From the NCBI GenBank assembly GCA_039819285.1, contig JBCBSH010000002.1, forward strand, positions 14,998 through 78,997: a stretch of 64,000 bases of DNA, written 5' to 3'. The position numbers and the translations under genes are program-made. The notes beneath the pieces are model-generated. The model was given only the letters and a program-made list of their open reading frames with translations. It was not told where the DNA came from and did no database searches. This stretch comes from JANQGH01 sp039819285. GTDB lineage: Bacteria > Pseudomonadota > Alphaproteobacteria > DSM-16000 > Inquilinaceae. Below are positions 8,492-17,809 of this stretch, piece by piece. The first letter of the stretch is position 1; each line of letters begins with the position of its first letter.

Positions 8492-10021
8492 ATGCCTGTG
8501 GTAGACAGCCCGGTTACACGGCTGGGCGCCGATGGCATCAGCCGGCGGTTCGGGCCGGTCGTCGCGAATGACGGCATCGACCTCGCGGTGCGGGCCGGCG
8601 AGATTCACGCCATCGTCGGCCAGAACGGCGCCGGCAAATCGACCCTGATGCGCATCTTTCAGGGGCTGGACCAGCCTGACGCGGGGCATGTAATCGTCGA
8701 CGGCCTGCCGGTTCGGTTTCGCGGACCAGCCGATGCGCTGGCCCAGGGCATCGGAATGGTGCACCAGGAATTCATGCTGGCCGACGCGCTGACCTTGGCG
8801 GAGAACCTGATCTTGGGCGCCGAGCCGGGCCGCAGGGGCATCATCGATCGACGGGCGGCGCTTGACCGGGCCCGGCAGCTTGGCGACCAGGCCGGCGTCG
8901 ACCTCGATTGGGGCCAACGCGCCGGCGACGCGTCGGTCCCCGATCGCCAGATCGTCGAGATCCTGCGCCTGCTCTATCGCGGGGCCGACACGCTGATCCT
9001 GGATGAACCCACGGCCGTGCTGGCTCCGAGCCAGGTGGACCGCCTATTCGGCCTGTTGCGGGCGTTGCGCCAGGACGGCCATACCATTCTTTTCATCAGC
9101 CACAAGCTGCGCGAGGTGATGGCCCTGGCCGACCGGGTCACGGTGCTGCGGCAAGGTCGGGTGATCACGACAATCGATGTCGGCAGCATCGACCAGGACG
9201 CCCTTGCCCAGCTGGCCGTCGGCGAAACGGTTGAGCCGCCGTACCGGGAAGCCGGCGACGGCGTTGGAGACGTGATCTTGGACGTCGTCGGCTTGAGCGT
9301 TGCCGGTACGGGTGATCGACCCGCCCTGGACCAGGTCAGCTTCGAGGTGCGGGAAGGTGAGATTTTGGGCATTGCTGGTGTGGCGGGCAATGGGCAGGAG
9401 GCCCTGATCGCCAGCATGATCGGGCTGGCCCGCCCGAGCGCCGGCCGGATCGTTGTGCGGGGCCGAGAGCTTGGGGGGCACAGTGTCGCCGACCATCGAT
9501 CTTTCGGCGTCGGCTATGTCAGCGCCGATCGCGCCGGCGAGGGCCTGTGCCGGCAGGCCACGCTGACGGAAAACGCCATCGCCGGCGAGCAGCGCCAGTT
9601 GGCGAAGGAATCCAAGGGCTGGTTGCTGCCCGGCCGTTGCAGGCAGCGCGCGCAGACGATCGTTGACAGGTATCAGGTCGTTCATGGCGGTCTTGGCCGG
9701 CCGGTGGCTGAACTGTCCGGCGGCAACCAACAGCGATTGCTGATCGGGCGCGAAATCGACCGGTCGCCATCACTGCTGCTGATCGCCCAGCCGACGCGTG
9801 GCGTCGACCTCAAAGGCATCGCCGCCATTCATCGGGAGCTGTTGGCCTATCGGCAGCGCGGCGGCGCGATCGTCATGGTGTCGGAGGAGCTGGACGAGCT
9901 GATCGCCCTGTCCGACCACATCCTCGTGCTCTGCGGCGGCCGGGCGATGGGCATCGTGGACCGCGAGGACGCCTCGACCGAGACCTTGGCGCCTCTGATG
10001 GTCGGCGCGGCGGCGGCATGA
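8492..10021 (+). CDS. ABC transporter ATP-binding protein, double NBD (YufO/NupO type)
   Basis: A 509-aa protein with two fused ATPase halves. The first has Walker A GQNGAGKST and Walker B TLILDEPTAVL, with a degenerate signature (DASVPDRQIVEI). The second has a decayed Walker A (GVAGNGQEALI) and an intact signature LSGGNQQRLLIGREI, with LLIAQPTRGVD at Walker B. One weakened and one functional site is normal for this sugar/nucleoside ATPase family. Its stop overlaps the first permease start by four bases. It energises the two permeases that follow. Confidence 0.9.
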   Translation: MPVVDSPVTRLGADGISRRFGPVVANDGIDLAVRAGEIHAIVGQNGAGKSTLMRIFQGLDQPDAGHVIVDGLPVRFRGPADALAQGIGMVHQEFMLADALTLAENLILGAEPGRRGIIDRRAALDRARQLGDQAGVDLDWGQRAGDASVPDRQIVEILRLLYRGADTLILDEPTAVLAPSQVDRLFGLLRALRQDGHTILFISHKLREVMALADRVTVLRQGRVITTIDVGSIDQDALAQLAVGETVEPPYREAGDGVGDVILDVVGLSVAGTGDRPALDQVSFEVREGEILGIAGVAGNGQEALIASMIGLARPSAGRIVVRGRELGGHSVADHRSFGVGYVSADRAGEGLCRQATLTENAIAGEQRQLAKESKGWLLPGRCRQRAQTIVDRYQVVHGGLGRPVAELSGGNQQRLLIGREIDRSPSLLLIAQPTRGVDLKGIAAIHRELLAYRQRGGAIVMVSEELDELIALSDHILVLCGGRAMGIVDREDASTETLAPLMVGAAAA

Positions 10022-11070
10022 GCGGCGCCTTGCCGCGCGCCCTGGAGGACGGCCTTCGCCTGGCGATGCCGTTCGTGGCGGCCCTGCTGGTCGGCGCCAT
10101 TCTGTTGGCCATCACCGGTCGCGATCCCTTTTCGACCTATGCCGAGCTGTTCAATGAGGCCCTAGGCGGCCAGAGCAGGATCGCCGCCACGCTGACGGCC
10201 GCGACGCCGTTGATCTTCACAGGCCTCGCGACGGCCATCGCCTTTCGGGCCGGCGTGTTCAATGTCGGGGTCGAGGGCAGCTTCTACCTGGGCGGGTTGG
10301 CCGCCGCCTGGGTCGGATTTGCCTGGATCGGCCTTGGCGGAACGCTGCAGATGCTGGCCGCGCTTGGCTTCGGGGCCTTTGTCGGCGGCCTTTGGATGCT
10401 GCTGCCCGGGTGGTTGCGCGCCCGCATGGAGGTTGACGAGGTCGTCACCACGCTGATGCTGAACTTCATCGCCATCGGTATCGCCCTGTGGCTGGTGAAC
10501 GGGCCTCTGCTAGCCGCCGGTTCCGCCAATTCCGCGACACCGATGGTGCTGCCAGAGGCCCGCCTGCTGCGCCTGATCCCGCCTTCGACATTGAATGCCG
10601 GTTTCCTTATCGGGCTGGCGGCCCTGGTCGCCTACGGCGTCTGGCTGCGCCTGAGGGTCGGGGGCTTTGAAAACCGGCTGGTCGGCCTCAACCCTCGCTT
10701 TGCCCGGTCCGTCGGCATCAGCGTTGCGTCGGTCATTCTGCTTGCCATCGTGTTGTCCGGCGTGATCGGCGGGCTGGGCGGTGCCACGCATGCGCTCGGC
10801 GTCGTCGGCCGGTTTTCCGAGGGCTTCTCGCCGGGCTACGGCTTTACTGGCATTGCCGTCGCCTTATTGGGCCGCAACCGGCCGGTCGGCATCCTGATCG
10901 GCGCGCTGATCTTCGGGGCGCTGACCTCGGCCGGCACTACGGTACAGCTTTTCGCCGACATCCCGCTCGATCTCGTCCAGGTGCTGGAAGGCACGGTAAT
11001 GATGTTGGCGGTGGTCGAGGCCGTGCGCTGGGCCCGGCGGCGTCGGGCTGTGCGGGCGGTGGCGCCATGA
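10018..11070 (+). CDS. ABC transporter permease, nucleoside type (YufP/NupP-like)
   Basis: A 350-aa multi-pass membrane protein of the BPD_transp_2 family. Hydrophobic segments run throughout, and the conserved region FRAGVFNVGVEGSFYLGGLAAA near residue 78 and GLGGATHALGVVGRFSEGFSPGYGFTGIAVALLGRN near residue 245 are typical of nucleoside permeases. It starts by an ATGA overlap with the ATPase and overlaps the next permease by four bases. The two permeases would form a heterodimer. Confidence 0.88.
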   Translation: MSGALPRALEDGLRLAMPFVAALLVGAILLAITGRDPFSTYAELFNEALGGQSRIAATLTAATPLIFTGLATAIAFRAGVFNVGVEGSFYLGGLAAAWVGFAWIGLGGTLQMLAALGFGAFVGGLWMLLPGWLRARMEVDEVVTTLMLNFIAIGIALWLVNGPLLAAGSANSATPMVLPEARLLRLIPPSTLNAGFLIGLAALVAYGVWLRLRVGGFENRLVGLNPRFARSVGISVASVILLAIVLSGVIGGLGGATHALGVVGRFSEGFSPGYGFTGIAVALLGRNRPVGILIGALIFGALTSAGTTVQLFADIPLDLVQVLEGTVMMLAVVEAVRWARRRRAVRAVAP

Positions 11071-11966
11071 TGCTCGACAACGTTCTGCACGCGGCGATCC
11101 TGGCAACCACACCGATCCTGCTGGCCGCCCTTGGCGGGCTGATCAACCGGCAGGCGGGCATCGTGAATATCGGCCTTGAGGCCATGATGCTGTCCGGCGC
11201 CCTCGCCGCGCTGATCGCCGCCCATGTCAGCGGGTCCTGGGCAGTGGGCCTGTTAGCGGCGGCGGTCGCCGGGCTGGTCAGCGCCGCGCCGCTGTCGATC
11301 CTGGTCACCCGGTTCGGCGCCAACGAGATCGTCGCCGGCCTCGGGCTCAACGTCCTGATCGCCGGCCTGATCGGCTATCTCTTGTCCGACTTCTATGGCG
11401 TCAGCGGCACGCTGCGCCTGATGCCGGTGCCGACCTTGCCGCGCATCGACCTGCCTTTCATCGCGGGCGTCCCCGTCCTGGGCGCCATCCTGTCCGGCAA
11501 GGATGTACTGACCTGGGCGGCCTGGATTCTCGTACCGCTGACCGCGCTACTGTTGACCAGAACCCGGATCGGGTTGCGCCTGCGCGCCTGCGGGTCGTCG
11601 CCCGCGACCGCCAATTCGGTCGGCCTGTCGGTGCCCAATCTGCGGGATGGCGCGACCTTGGCGGCGGGCGCCCTTGCCGGCCTGGGTGGCGCGGCGCTGT
11701 CGCTAGGCCTTGTCGGCCTGTTCAGCGAGGGTCTGACCGGGGGGCGCGGCTTCATCGCGCTCGCGGCCTTCTATTTCGGCCGCAACCGACCCTGGCCGAC
11801 CGCGTTCGCCTGCATTCTGTTCGGCTTCTTCGATGCGGCACAGATCCGGCTGCAAGGCGGCGGCTTGCCGCCGGAGCTGGTACAGGTGCTGCCCTATGCC
11901 GTTGTGATTCTGGCGCTGACGCTGGCCTCGTGGCGGCGTCGGCGCGGACCTTCGCCGGAACCGTGA
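11067..11966 (+). CDS. ABC transporter permease, nucleoside type (YufQ/NupQ-like)
   Basis: A 299-aa partner permease. It repeats the family landmarks INRQAGIVNIGLEAMMLSGALAA near residue 27 and GGRGFIALAAFYFGRNRPW near residue 230, with about eight hydrophobic segments. The start is the first ATG of ATGATG, overlapping the previous stop. It is the last transport component of the operon. Confidence 0.88.
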   Translation: MMLDNVLHAAILATTPILLAALGGLINRQAGIVNIGLEAMMLSGALAALIAAHVSGSWAVGLLAAAVAGLVSAAPLSILVTRFGANEIVAGLGLNVLIAGLIGYLLSDFYGVSGTLRLMPVPTLPRIDLPFIAGVPVLGAILSGKDVLTWAAWILVPLTALLLTRTRIGLRLRACGSSPATANSVGLSVPNLRDGATLAAGALAGLGGAALSLGLVGLFSEGLTGGRGFIALAAFYFGRNRPWPTAFACILFGFFDAAQIRLQGGGLPPELVQVLPYAVVILALTLASWRRRRGPSPEP

Positions 11967-11977
11967 TCGGGGTGCCC

Positions 11978-12553
11978 ATGGCCAATTCCCAAAACCCGTC
12001 AAACACTACCGCCCTTGTACTGGTCGATGTCATCAAGACGTTCTTCCGACCGGGTGCCGCACTCCATTACGATCATGTCGGGGACGTGGTGCCGGCGCTG
12101 GGCCGCCTGCTGGACGCCGCGCGCGCGTCGGAGACCCTGGTCGTCCACGCCGCCGAGCGTCACCAGCCGGGGCTTGCGGATTTCGAGCACCAGAAGATCC
12201 CGCCGCACTGCATGGTCGACGATCCGGACAGCGATTTCTTCGATCGGTTCCGCCCCGATGGGCCGCGCGAGGTGCTGGTGCCCAAGCGCCGCTACAGCGC
12301 CTTTTTCGCCACCGATCTGGCCCTGTTGCTACGCGAACAGGGCGTCGAACAGGTCGTGGTCGCCGGCGTGAAGACCAATGTCTGCATCCGCGCGACCATC
12401 CAGGACGGCTTTGCGCATGGCTTTCGCATGGTGCTGCCGCGTGACGCGACGAACTCCAACAGGCCGCATCTGGCTGAGGCGAGCCTGGAGGATATCGACC
12501 GCTATTTCGGTTGGGTCGTCGATCTGGACACGGCCGTTGAGGCGCTGTCGTGA
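11978..12553 (+). CDS. Isochorismatase-family cysteine hydrolase
   Basis: A 191-aa member of the isochorismatase-like fold. The catalytic triad is visible: Asp in LVLVDVIKTF, Lys in VPKRRYSAF and Cys in VKTNVCIRATIQDGF. This last segment is characteristic of amidase-type members (nicotinamidase, N-carbamoyl or ureidoacrylate hydrolases). Inside a nucleoside operon it may hydrolyse an amide or ureido product of base breakdown; this is inference. I take the ATG at 11978. A GTG at 11963 would overlap the permease stop and is an alternative. Its stop overlaps the kinase start. Confidence 0.82.
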   Translation: MANSQNPSNTTALVLVDVIKTFFRPGAALHYDHVGDVVPALGRLLDAARASETLVVHAAERHQPGLADFEHQKIPPHCMVDDPDSDFFDRFRPDGPREVLVPKRRYSAFFATDLALLLREQGVEQVVVAGVKTNVCIRATIQDGFAHGFRMVLPRDATNSNRPHLAEASLEDIDRYFGWVVDLDTAVEALS

Positions 12554-13449
12554 CCGTCGCGATCATCGGATATGCCAGCATCGACCATGCGGTTCGAACG
12601 GCCGAGGCGCCGATCGCGGACCGAACCGTGCGCATTACCAGCCGGCCGGCCGACGGCTGGGGCCGCGCCGGCGGATCGCCGGCCTATGTCTGCCGAGCCC
12701 TGGTCGCGGAGGGGGTGGCCGCGCCACGGGCGATAAGCTGGGTGGGCGACGATGCGGCCGGCGAGGCCTATCGGCTTGGTCTTACGGCGGACGGTGTCGA
12801 CACATTCGGGATTGCCGCGATCGCTGGCGCGCGAACGCCGCTGAGCATCCTGGCCTATGCGGATTCCGGCGGCTGTGCCTGCCTGTACGACCCCGGGATG
12901 CCGCCGCAGGGCCTGACCGAAGCCCAGGCGGACCTTGTTGCCGCATCCGATTGGCTGGTTGTGACGGTCGGCCCTACACGGGCGCTTCAGGAAGCGCTTG
13001 AGCGCGTGCGGCCAGATACGCAGGTCGCGTGGCTGGTGAAGGCCGACCCCGAAGCGTTCACGCCGGGCCTGCAAAAACGTCTGGCGGCGCGTGCGACGCT
13101 GATTACCCACAGCGCGGCGGAATGGGAGTTTGTCGAGGAGGCCTTGGCGCATCCTTCCAGCCAGTCCGAACGGCTGGTGGTCGAAACCAGGGGTGCCGAG
13201 GGGTTGGCCTGGTGGCAGACCCAGATGGGCCGCGTCTTGGCGGAGGGACATCGACCGGCGAAGCCGCATCCGGTCCAGGACCAATCCGGGGCGGGCGACA
13301 CGTTGGCCGCCGGCGTGCTGGCCGGCTTGATCGAAGGCTCTTCGGCCGACCAGGCGATCGATCGCGGTGTTGCCGCCGTTGATCGGTTCCTGGAACAGCG
13401 GGCGATGCGCGAACGGGCAAGCGACCGTGACACGGGGACAACAGAATGA
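12550..13449 (+). CDS. PfkB family carbohydrate/nucleoside kinase
   Basis: A 299-aa ribokinase-like protein. The C-terminal PfkB signature reads DQSGAGDTLAAGVLAGLIEG near residue 243 and contains the catalytic Asp. The N-terminal substrate region with GRAGGSPAYVCRALVAEG resembles the NxGGxxxN segment of the family. In a nucleoside operon it probably phosphorylates a pentose, a nucleoside or pseudouridine. The start is a GTG in a GTGA overlap with the hydrolase, and its stop overlaps the phosphorylase start. Confidence 0.85.
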   Translation: MTVAIIGYASIDHAVRTAEAPIADRTVRITSRPADGWGRAGGSPAYVCRALVAEGVAAPRAISWVGDDAAGEAYRLGLTADGVDTFGIAAIAGARTPLSILAYADSGGCACLYDPGMPPQGLTEAQADLVAASDWLVVTVGPTRALQEALERVRPDTQVAWLVKADPEAFTPGLQKRLAARATLITHSAAEWEFVEEALAHPSSQSERLVVETRGAEGLAWWQTQMGRVLAEGHRPAKPHPVQDQSGAGDTLAAGVLAGLIEGSSADQAIDRGVAAVDRFLEQRAMRERASDRDTGTTE

Positions 13450-14210
13450 CGAGAGAACCGCAGGTCGACAGGGCCTGGTACATCGGCTGTACCGCCGATG
13501 AGGTGGGCGACGCCGCCATCCTGGTGGGCGACCGGGGCCGTATCGACAGGCTTGCGGAGATGCTGGAGGCGCCGACCATCCTGCCGGAGAGACGCGGTCT
13601 CCGCACGGTCACCGGCGGCTGGCGCGGCCGCAGGATCACCGCTACGTCCTTCGGCATGGGCGCGCCCATCGCGGTGATCGTCTTGCGTGAGTTGGCCGCG
13701 CTGGGCGTTGGTGTCTTCGTGCGCATCGGCACGGCCATGGTGCTGGGCCCGGCGCGGCTGGGCGACCTGTTGATCGCCGAAACCGCGCTCGCGCCCGATG
13801 GATGCACGACGGTGTTCAGCCGGCCCGGCCACGTGGCGACGGCCGATGCACGGCTCACGGCTGCCCTGGCCGACGCCGGCCCGGATGATCGGCCGGTCAA
13901 GGGCGGCCAGTTTGCCAGCTACGACAGCTTTTACGGCACCATGTTCCCGCTTTTGCCCGGCGAGCGGCCCGAGGTTGCGACGGAAAGGGAGCGCCTTGCG
14001 GGCCTGGGCGTGCTGGCCACGGATATGGAGACGGCGGCGTTGCTGACGGTCGGGCACAGGATGCGCTTGGCGACCGCCAGCCTGTGCCTGGGTACGGTGG
14101 ACGCCGCCTCGCAAGCCAAGCTGCCGCCGGATGCCCTGGCGGCGGGAGAGGCCGATCTGTTCCGCGCCAGCCTGGACGGCATCGTCCGGTTTCTAGAGCG
14201 AAGGTCTTAA
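13446..14210 (+). CDS. Nucleoside phosphorylase family protein
   Basis: A 254-aa PNP/UDP-phosphorylase-like enzyme. AILVGDRGRIDRLAEML gives the N-terminal GD.xR motif. FGMGAPIAVIVLRELAALGVGVFVRIGTAMVL carries the phosphate-binding strand, and LGVLATDMETAALLTV carries the ME.E-like ribose-binding segment. It resembles uridine phosphorylases more than PNP. Expected reaction: nucleoside plus phosphate to base and (deoxy)ribose 1-phosphate in the cytoplasm. It overlaps the kinase by four bases. Confidence 0.85.
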   Translation: MTREPQVDRAWYIGCTADEVGDAAILVGDRGRIDRLAEMLEAPTILPERRGLRTVTGGWRGRRITATSFGMGAPIAVIVLRELAALGVGVFVRIGTAMVLGPARLGDLLIAETALAPDGCTTVFSRPGHVATADARLTAALADAGPDDRPVKGGQFASYDSFYGTMFPLLPGERPEVATERERLAGLGVLATDMETAALLTVGHRMRLATASLCLGTVDAASQAKLPPDALAAGEADLFRASLDGIVRFLERRS

Positions 14211-14228
14211 CGAAGGAAGACAGCGCCC

Positions 14229-14993
14229 ATGACCATGATTAACCGCTACTTCGGCAGCCTGATCGAGCGCTTAGAGACCGTGCGCCAGACGCAGCGTGAC
14301 GCGCTCGATCAGGCCGCCGAGATCTGCGCCGCCGCGATCGCCGCCGATGGGCTGGTCTTCACCTTCGGCACTGGCCACGGCGCGTTTCCGGCGCTGGAGA
14401 GCTTTCCCCGTTCCGGCACGATCGTCGGTTTCCGGCCCATTCCCGAAAGCACGATGATCAGCTTCCATAGGGTCTGGGGCGACATGGGGGCGCGGCAATA
14501 CCGCTTCATCCATGCGCAGGAGGGCTATGGCAAGGCGATCCTGTCGTCCCATCAGCTCAAACCGACGGATGCGATGGTGATCTACAGCCATTCCGGCATC
14601 AACGCGGTGGTCCTGGACATTGCGCTCGCGGTAAAGGATCTGGGCATGAAGCTGGTGGCTGTGACCTCCCTGCCCCATTCGTCCGCCAGCCCTGCCCGCC
14701 ACTCGTCCGGTAAGCGGCTATACGAGGTGGCCGACGTCGTGATCGACACCGGCGTGCCGAAGGCGGATGCGGCGCTCGCGGTCGAGGGCATGCGCCACCC
14801 GGTCGGCGCCAACTCGACCTCGATCACGATCGCGATCGCCCACACGATCAACGCGTTGACCGCGGAACGGCTGGTCGCGCGGGGCATCGAGCCGATGGTG
14901 ATGGTCAATCCCAACACCGCCGACAAGGCAACGGCGGACAAGCAGAACGACGCCAATTATGCGGAGTTGTGGCGGAGGTTGAGGGACCGCTAG
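14229..14993 (+). CDS. SIS domain protein (UPF0309-like)
   Basis: A 254-aa single-SIS protein. FTFGTGHGAFPALESFPRSGTIVGF near residue 40 and AMVIYSHSGINAVVLDIALAVKDLGMKLVAVTSLPHSSA near residue 116 are the sugar-phosphate-binding segments. Such proteins isomerise or bind phosphosugars. Here the substrate may be the sugar phosphate released by the phosphorylase/kinase pair, which is inference. The ATG at 14229 follows AAGGAAGAC. It is the last gene of the operon, and its stop overlaps the convergent dehydrogenase by four bases. Confidence 0.85.
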   Translation: MTMINRYFGSLIERLETVRQTQRDALDQAAEICAAAIAADGLVFTFGTGHGAFPALESFPRSGTIVGFRPIPESTMISFHRVWGDMGARQYRFIHAQEGYGKAILSSHQLKPTDAMVIYSHSGINAVVLDIALAVKDLGMKLVAVTSLPHSSASPARHSSGKRLYEVADVVIDTGVPKADAALAVEGMRHPVGANSTSITIAIAHTINALTAERLVARGIEPMVMVNPNTADKATADKQNDANYAELWRRLRDR

Positions 14994-16036
14994 TGACGCG
15001 CGCGCGCGGCTTCGCGGACGGTGACCGCGCCAACCCGCTGCCGCACATGGCTTTCGTTGGCGCGCTGCATATGCTGGGGCGCCTCGCCCTTGATCATCAG
15101 GGCAATGTCATCGACGACCATGCGACCGATCTCGCGCCTGCCGTGATGCACCGCCGCAGCGCGATGGGCCGAGAGGATGGTGTTCGGCCAGGCGCGGATC
15201 GGATCGCCGGGAGGTGCTGGCTCGGCGGGAAACACGTCTAGCGCAGCACGAATTCGCTGCTGCTCTATCGCGGTTTGCAAAGCGGCGAAGTCGACCAGAT
15301 GGGCGCGGCTGATCAAGACCAGCAACGCACCCTTCGGCATTAGCGAGAAGGCATCGCTATCGATCAGGTGATAGTTTTCGTCCGTCGGCGATGCGGCAAT
15401 CACTAAGCATCGGCCTTTTGCGACGACGTCGTTCAGCGGCATTGCCTTGGCGCCCTGGTCCGCCAAGACATCGGCGTCTTGCCAGGGGTCATAGACCAGA
15501 ACGTCACAACCGAACGGCGCCAACAGCCTGTTGCATTCCTGCGCGATCGAACCGAAGCCAATGAACCCGACCGTCTGGCCGTAGAGCGAGAAGTCAAACC
15601 GCTCATCCTCGCCGAGCCAGGTCTCCGTCCCCTGCCGGAATGCCTCGTGGCCGTCGACGATCCCCCGCGCGCCGGCGATCATGAAGCCCAAGGTCATTTC
15701 GGCCACCAAACGGCGGAAGGCCGGGGCGCAGCTCAAGACCTCGATGCCTCGGGCGAAGCAAATGTCGTAGTCGAGCGAGGGCGGAAAGCTGCCCGCCACC
15801 TCCAGGCAGGCAAGCAGATTGGGCGCCCTGTCGAGATCGAGCTGATCGAAGCAGGGATCAGTCCCGATGATGAAGTTCGCGTCCGCGGCCGCAGTCTCGA
15901 TGATTTCCGGCGGCACCGGCTCATCACGCGCCCAAACGAGATCGCAGAGATCGCCGAGCCGCGCCAGGTCGGCCGGGTCGAAAAGCTCGTCAAGCGTACG
16001 GAAGCTGGGGGCCAGCAGCGCGATCGGCTTGGTCAT
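14990..16036 (-). CDS. D-2-hydroxyacid dehydrogenase family protein
   Basis: A 348-aa NAD-dependent 2-hydroxyacid dehydrogenase. The dinucleotide loop is VGFIGFGSIAQE near residue 155. The catalytic Arg lies in LISRAHLVDFAAL, the Glu in LDVFPAEPAPP and the His in LSAHRAAAVHHG. It lies 25 bases downstream of the sugar permease genes and probably belongs to their transcript, so it may act on an acid derived from the imported sugar. The C-terminal 25 residues are Arg/Ala-rich and probably disordered. Confidence 0.85.
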   Translation of the reverse strand: MTKPIALLAPSFRTLDELFDPADLARLGDLCDLVWARDEPVPPEIIETAAADANFIIGTDPCFDQLDLDRAPNLLACLEVAGSFPPSLDYDICFARGIEVLSCAPAFRRLVAEMTLGFMIAGARGIVDGHEAFRQGTETWLGEDERFDFSLYGQTVGFIGFGSIAQECNRLLAPFGCDVLVYDPWQDADVLADQGAKAMPLNDVVAKGRCLVIAASPTDENYHLIDSDAFSLMPKGALLVLISRAHLVDFAALQTAIEQQRIRAALDVFPAEPAPPGDPIRAWPNTILSAHRAAAVHHGRREIGRMVVDDIALMIKGEAPQHMQRANESHVRQRVGAVTVREAARARH

Positions 16037-16061
16037 TTTCTGGGGCCTATTTCTCTGGGGC

Positions 16062-16874
16062 CTATTTGACGGCGCCTTGGGTCATGCCCTGCACAAAATG
16101 GCGCTGGAAGATGATGAAGATGATGATGATCGGGATCGCCATGATCATCGCCGCGGAGGTCAGGCCGCTGATATCGCGGGTCTGGGTGCCCTGGAAGAAC
16201 AGCATGCCGACCGTCAGGGTACGTAGATTGTCCTCGGTCAGGAACAACAGCCGCAGCAGCAGATCGTTCCAGCTCCATAGGAACTCCAGCAGTCCCGTGG
16301 TGATGATGGCGGGGGTCGAGATCGGCAGGATCACACGCCAATAGACCTGGATCTCGCTGGCGCCATCGACCCGCGCGGCGTCCCGCAACTCCTTCGGGAT
16401 CCGACGGAAATAGGCCGACATCAGGAAAATGAAGATCGGCACGGCCAGCGCCAGATCGGCCAGGATGACGCCAAGATGGGTGTTCAACAGGCCCAGGCGC
16501 TGTTCCGTCACGTAGAGCGGCAGGATGATCGCGGTCGGTGGGATCATCAGGCCGGCCAGCAGCAGGGCGTAGATCACCGGCTTGCCGGGGAACTTCAGGA
16601 ACGTCAGCGCGTAGGCGGCGGCCGAGGCGATGACGATCATGACCACGGCGTCGACCGTCGAGATGATCACGCTGTTCAGGAAATAGGTGTTGAAGTTCGC
16701 GTCGATCCAGGTCGTCACGAAATGCTCGAAAGTCGGCGCCAGCGGCGGCACCCAGGGGGGCGACACCAGCTCCTCCGCCGGTTTCAGCGAGGTGAAAGCG
16801 GTCATCAGCAACGGTGCCAGCATCAGCAGCGAGACCAGGGTCAACAGACCGTAAACGAGGGGCTTTCTGGACAT
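16062..16874 (-). CDS. Carbohydrate ABC transporter permease (MalG type)
   Basis: A 270-aa permease of the MalG/ThuG family with about six transmembrane segments. The EAA loop is PKELRDAARVDGASEIQVYWRVILPIS. N-terminal LAPLLMTAFTSLKPAEEL is the usual MalG opening. It lies four bases downstream of the MalF-type gene. No ATPase gene is found in this cluster, so the pair must use a shared MalK/MsmX-type ATPase encoded elsewhere. Confidence 0.9.
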   Translation of the reverse strand: MSRKPLVYGLLTLVSLLMLAPLLMTAFTSLKPAEELVSPPWVPPLAPTFEHFVTTWIDANFNTYFLNSVIISTVDAVVMIVIASAAAYALTFLKFPGKPVIYALLLAGLMIPPTAIILPLYVTEQRLGLLNTHLGVILADLALAVPIFIFLMSAYFRRIPKELRDAARVDGASEIQVYWRVILPISTPAIITTGLLEFLWSWNDLLLRLLFLTEDNLRTLTVGMLFFQGTQTRDISGLTSAAMIMAIPIIIIFIIFQRHFVQGMTQGAVK

Positions 16875-16878
16875 GGCC

Positions 16879-17784
16879 TCAGTCGTCCCGCCGTGCTTGC
16901 ATGTAGAGATAGACGGCCATCGCCAAGGTGACGATGACCAAGAGGGCGACCGCCACGGCCGAGCCGTAGCCGTAATTGTTTTCCAGCACGCCGCGCTTGT
17001 ACATGTAGGTCGCCAGGATCTCGGTGGCGCGGATCGGGCCGCCCTGCGTGGTGCCCCAGATCAGGTCGAACGCCTTGAACGCGGCGGTCGCGGTGAGGAC
17101 GAAGACCACGGCGGTCACCGGCCTCAGCGCGGGCAACGTGATGTACCAAAAGGCCTGGATAGGCGTCGCACCGTCGATCTTGGCGGCGTCGTAGAGCTCG
17201 TCATCGACCGCCTGCAGGCCGGCCAGGAAGATCACGATCGACAAGCCAAGCGTGGACCAGGAATGGGCAATGGCGAGGGCCGGCAAGGCGGTCGTCAGGT
17301 CCCCGAGCCAGGGCGTCGCCAGGAAGCCTAGACCGATCGCGTTCAGCCCCTCGTTGATCGCGCCGTTGGGCTGATACATCCAGCGCCAGATGATCGCCGT
17401 GGTGATCGGCGCCTGGATGACCGGGATGAACATGCAGGTCTGAAAGAAGATCCTGCCCTTGATCTTGCGGGCCAGAATCGCGGCCAGGACCACGCCCAGG
17501 CCGACATTGATCACCACGATGATCGCCGTCCATTCAACCGTGTTGAAGAACGCTTCCCAGAAGATCCGGTCGCCGAACAGGCGGTCGTAGTTGCCGAGCC
17601 CGACCCACTCCCGATCCGGGCTGATGCCGTCCCAACGGTTCAGCGAATACTCGAACACCTCCAAGGTCGGGATGAAGGCGAAGACGAGATAGAGCGCGAT
17701 CGCCGGCAGCAGGAACAGGCCGGCGGTCAGCCAGGCCTGCCTTTTGCGGCGGCCCGGCGACCAACGCCTGAATGAGGCGGCCAT
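16879..17784 (-). CDS. Carbohydrate ABC transporter permease (MalF type)
   Basis: A 301-aa permease. It shows the hydrophobic N-terminal anchor LTAGLFLLPAIALYLVFAFIPTLEVFEYSLNRWDG and the EAA loop DELYDAAKIDGATPIQAFWYITLPALRPV. TQGGPIRATEILATYMYKRGV is the usual P4 region of sugar permeases. It follows the binding protein by 25 bases and partners the MalG-type protein. Confidence 0.9.
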   Translation of the reverse strand: MAASFRRWSPGRRKRQAWLTAGLFLLPAIALYLVFAFIPTLEVFEYSLNRWDGISPDREWVGLGNYDRLFGDRIFWEAFFNTVEWTAIIVVINVGLGVVLAAILARKIKGRIFFQTCMFIPVIQAPITTAIIWRWMYQPNGAINEGLNAIGLGFLATPWLGDLTTALPALAIAHSWSTLGLSIVIFLAGLQAVDDELYDAAKIDGATPIQAFWYITLPALRPVTAVVFVLTATAAFKAFDLIWGTTQGGPIRATEILATYMYKRGVLENNYGYGSAVAVALLVIVTLAMAVYLYMQARRDD

Positions 17785-17809
17785 GGGACTGGGTCTCAGC
17801 GCGCGTCGA

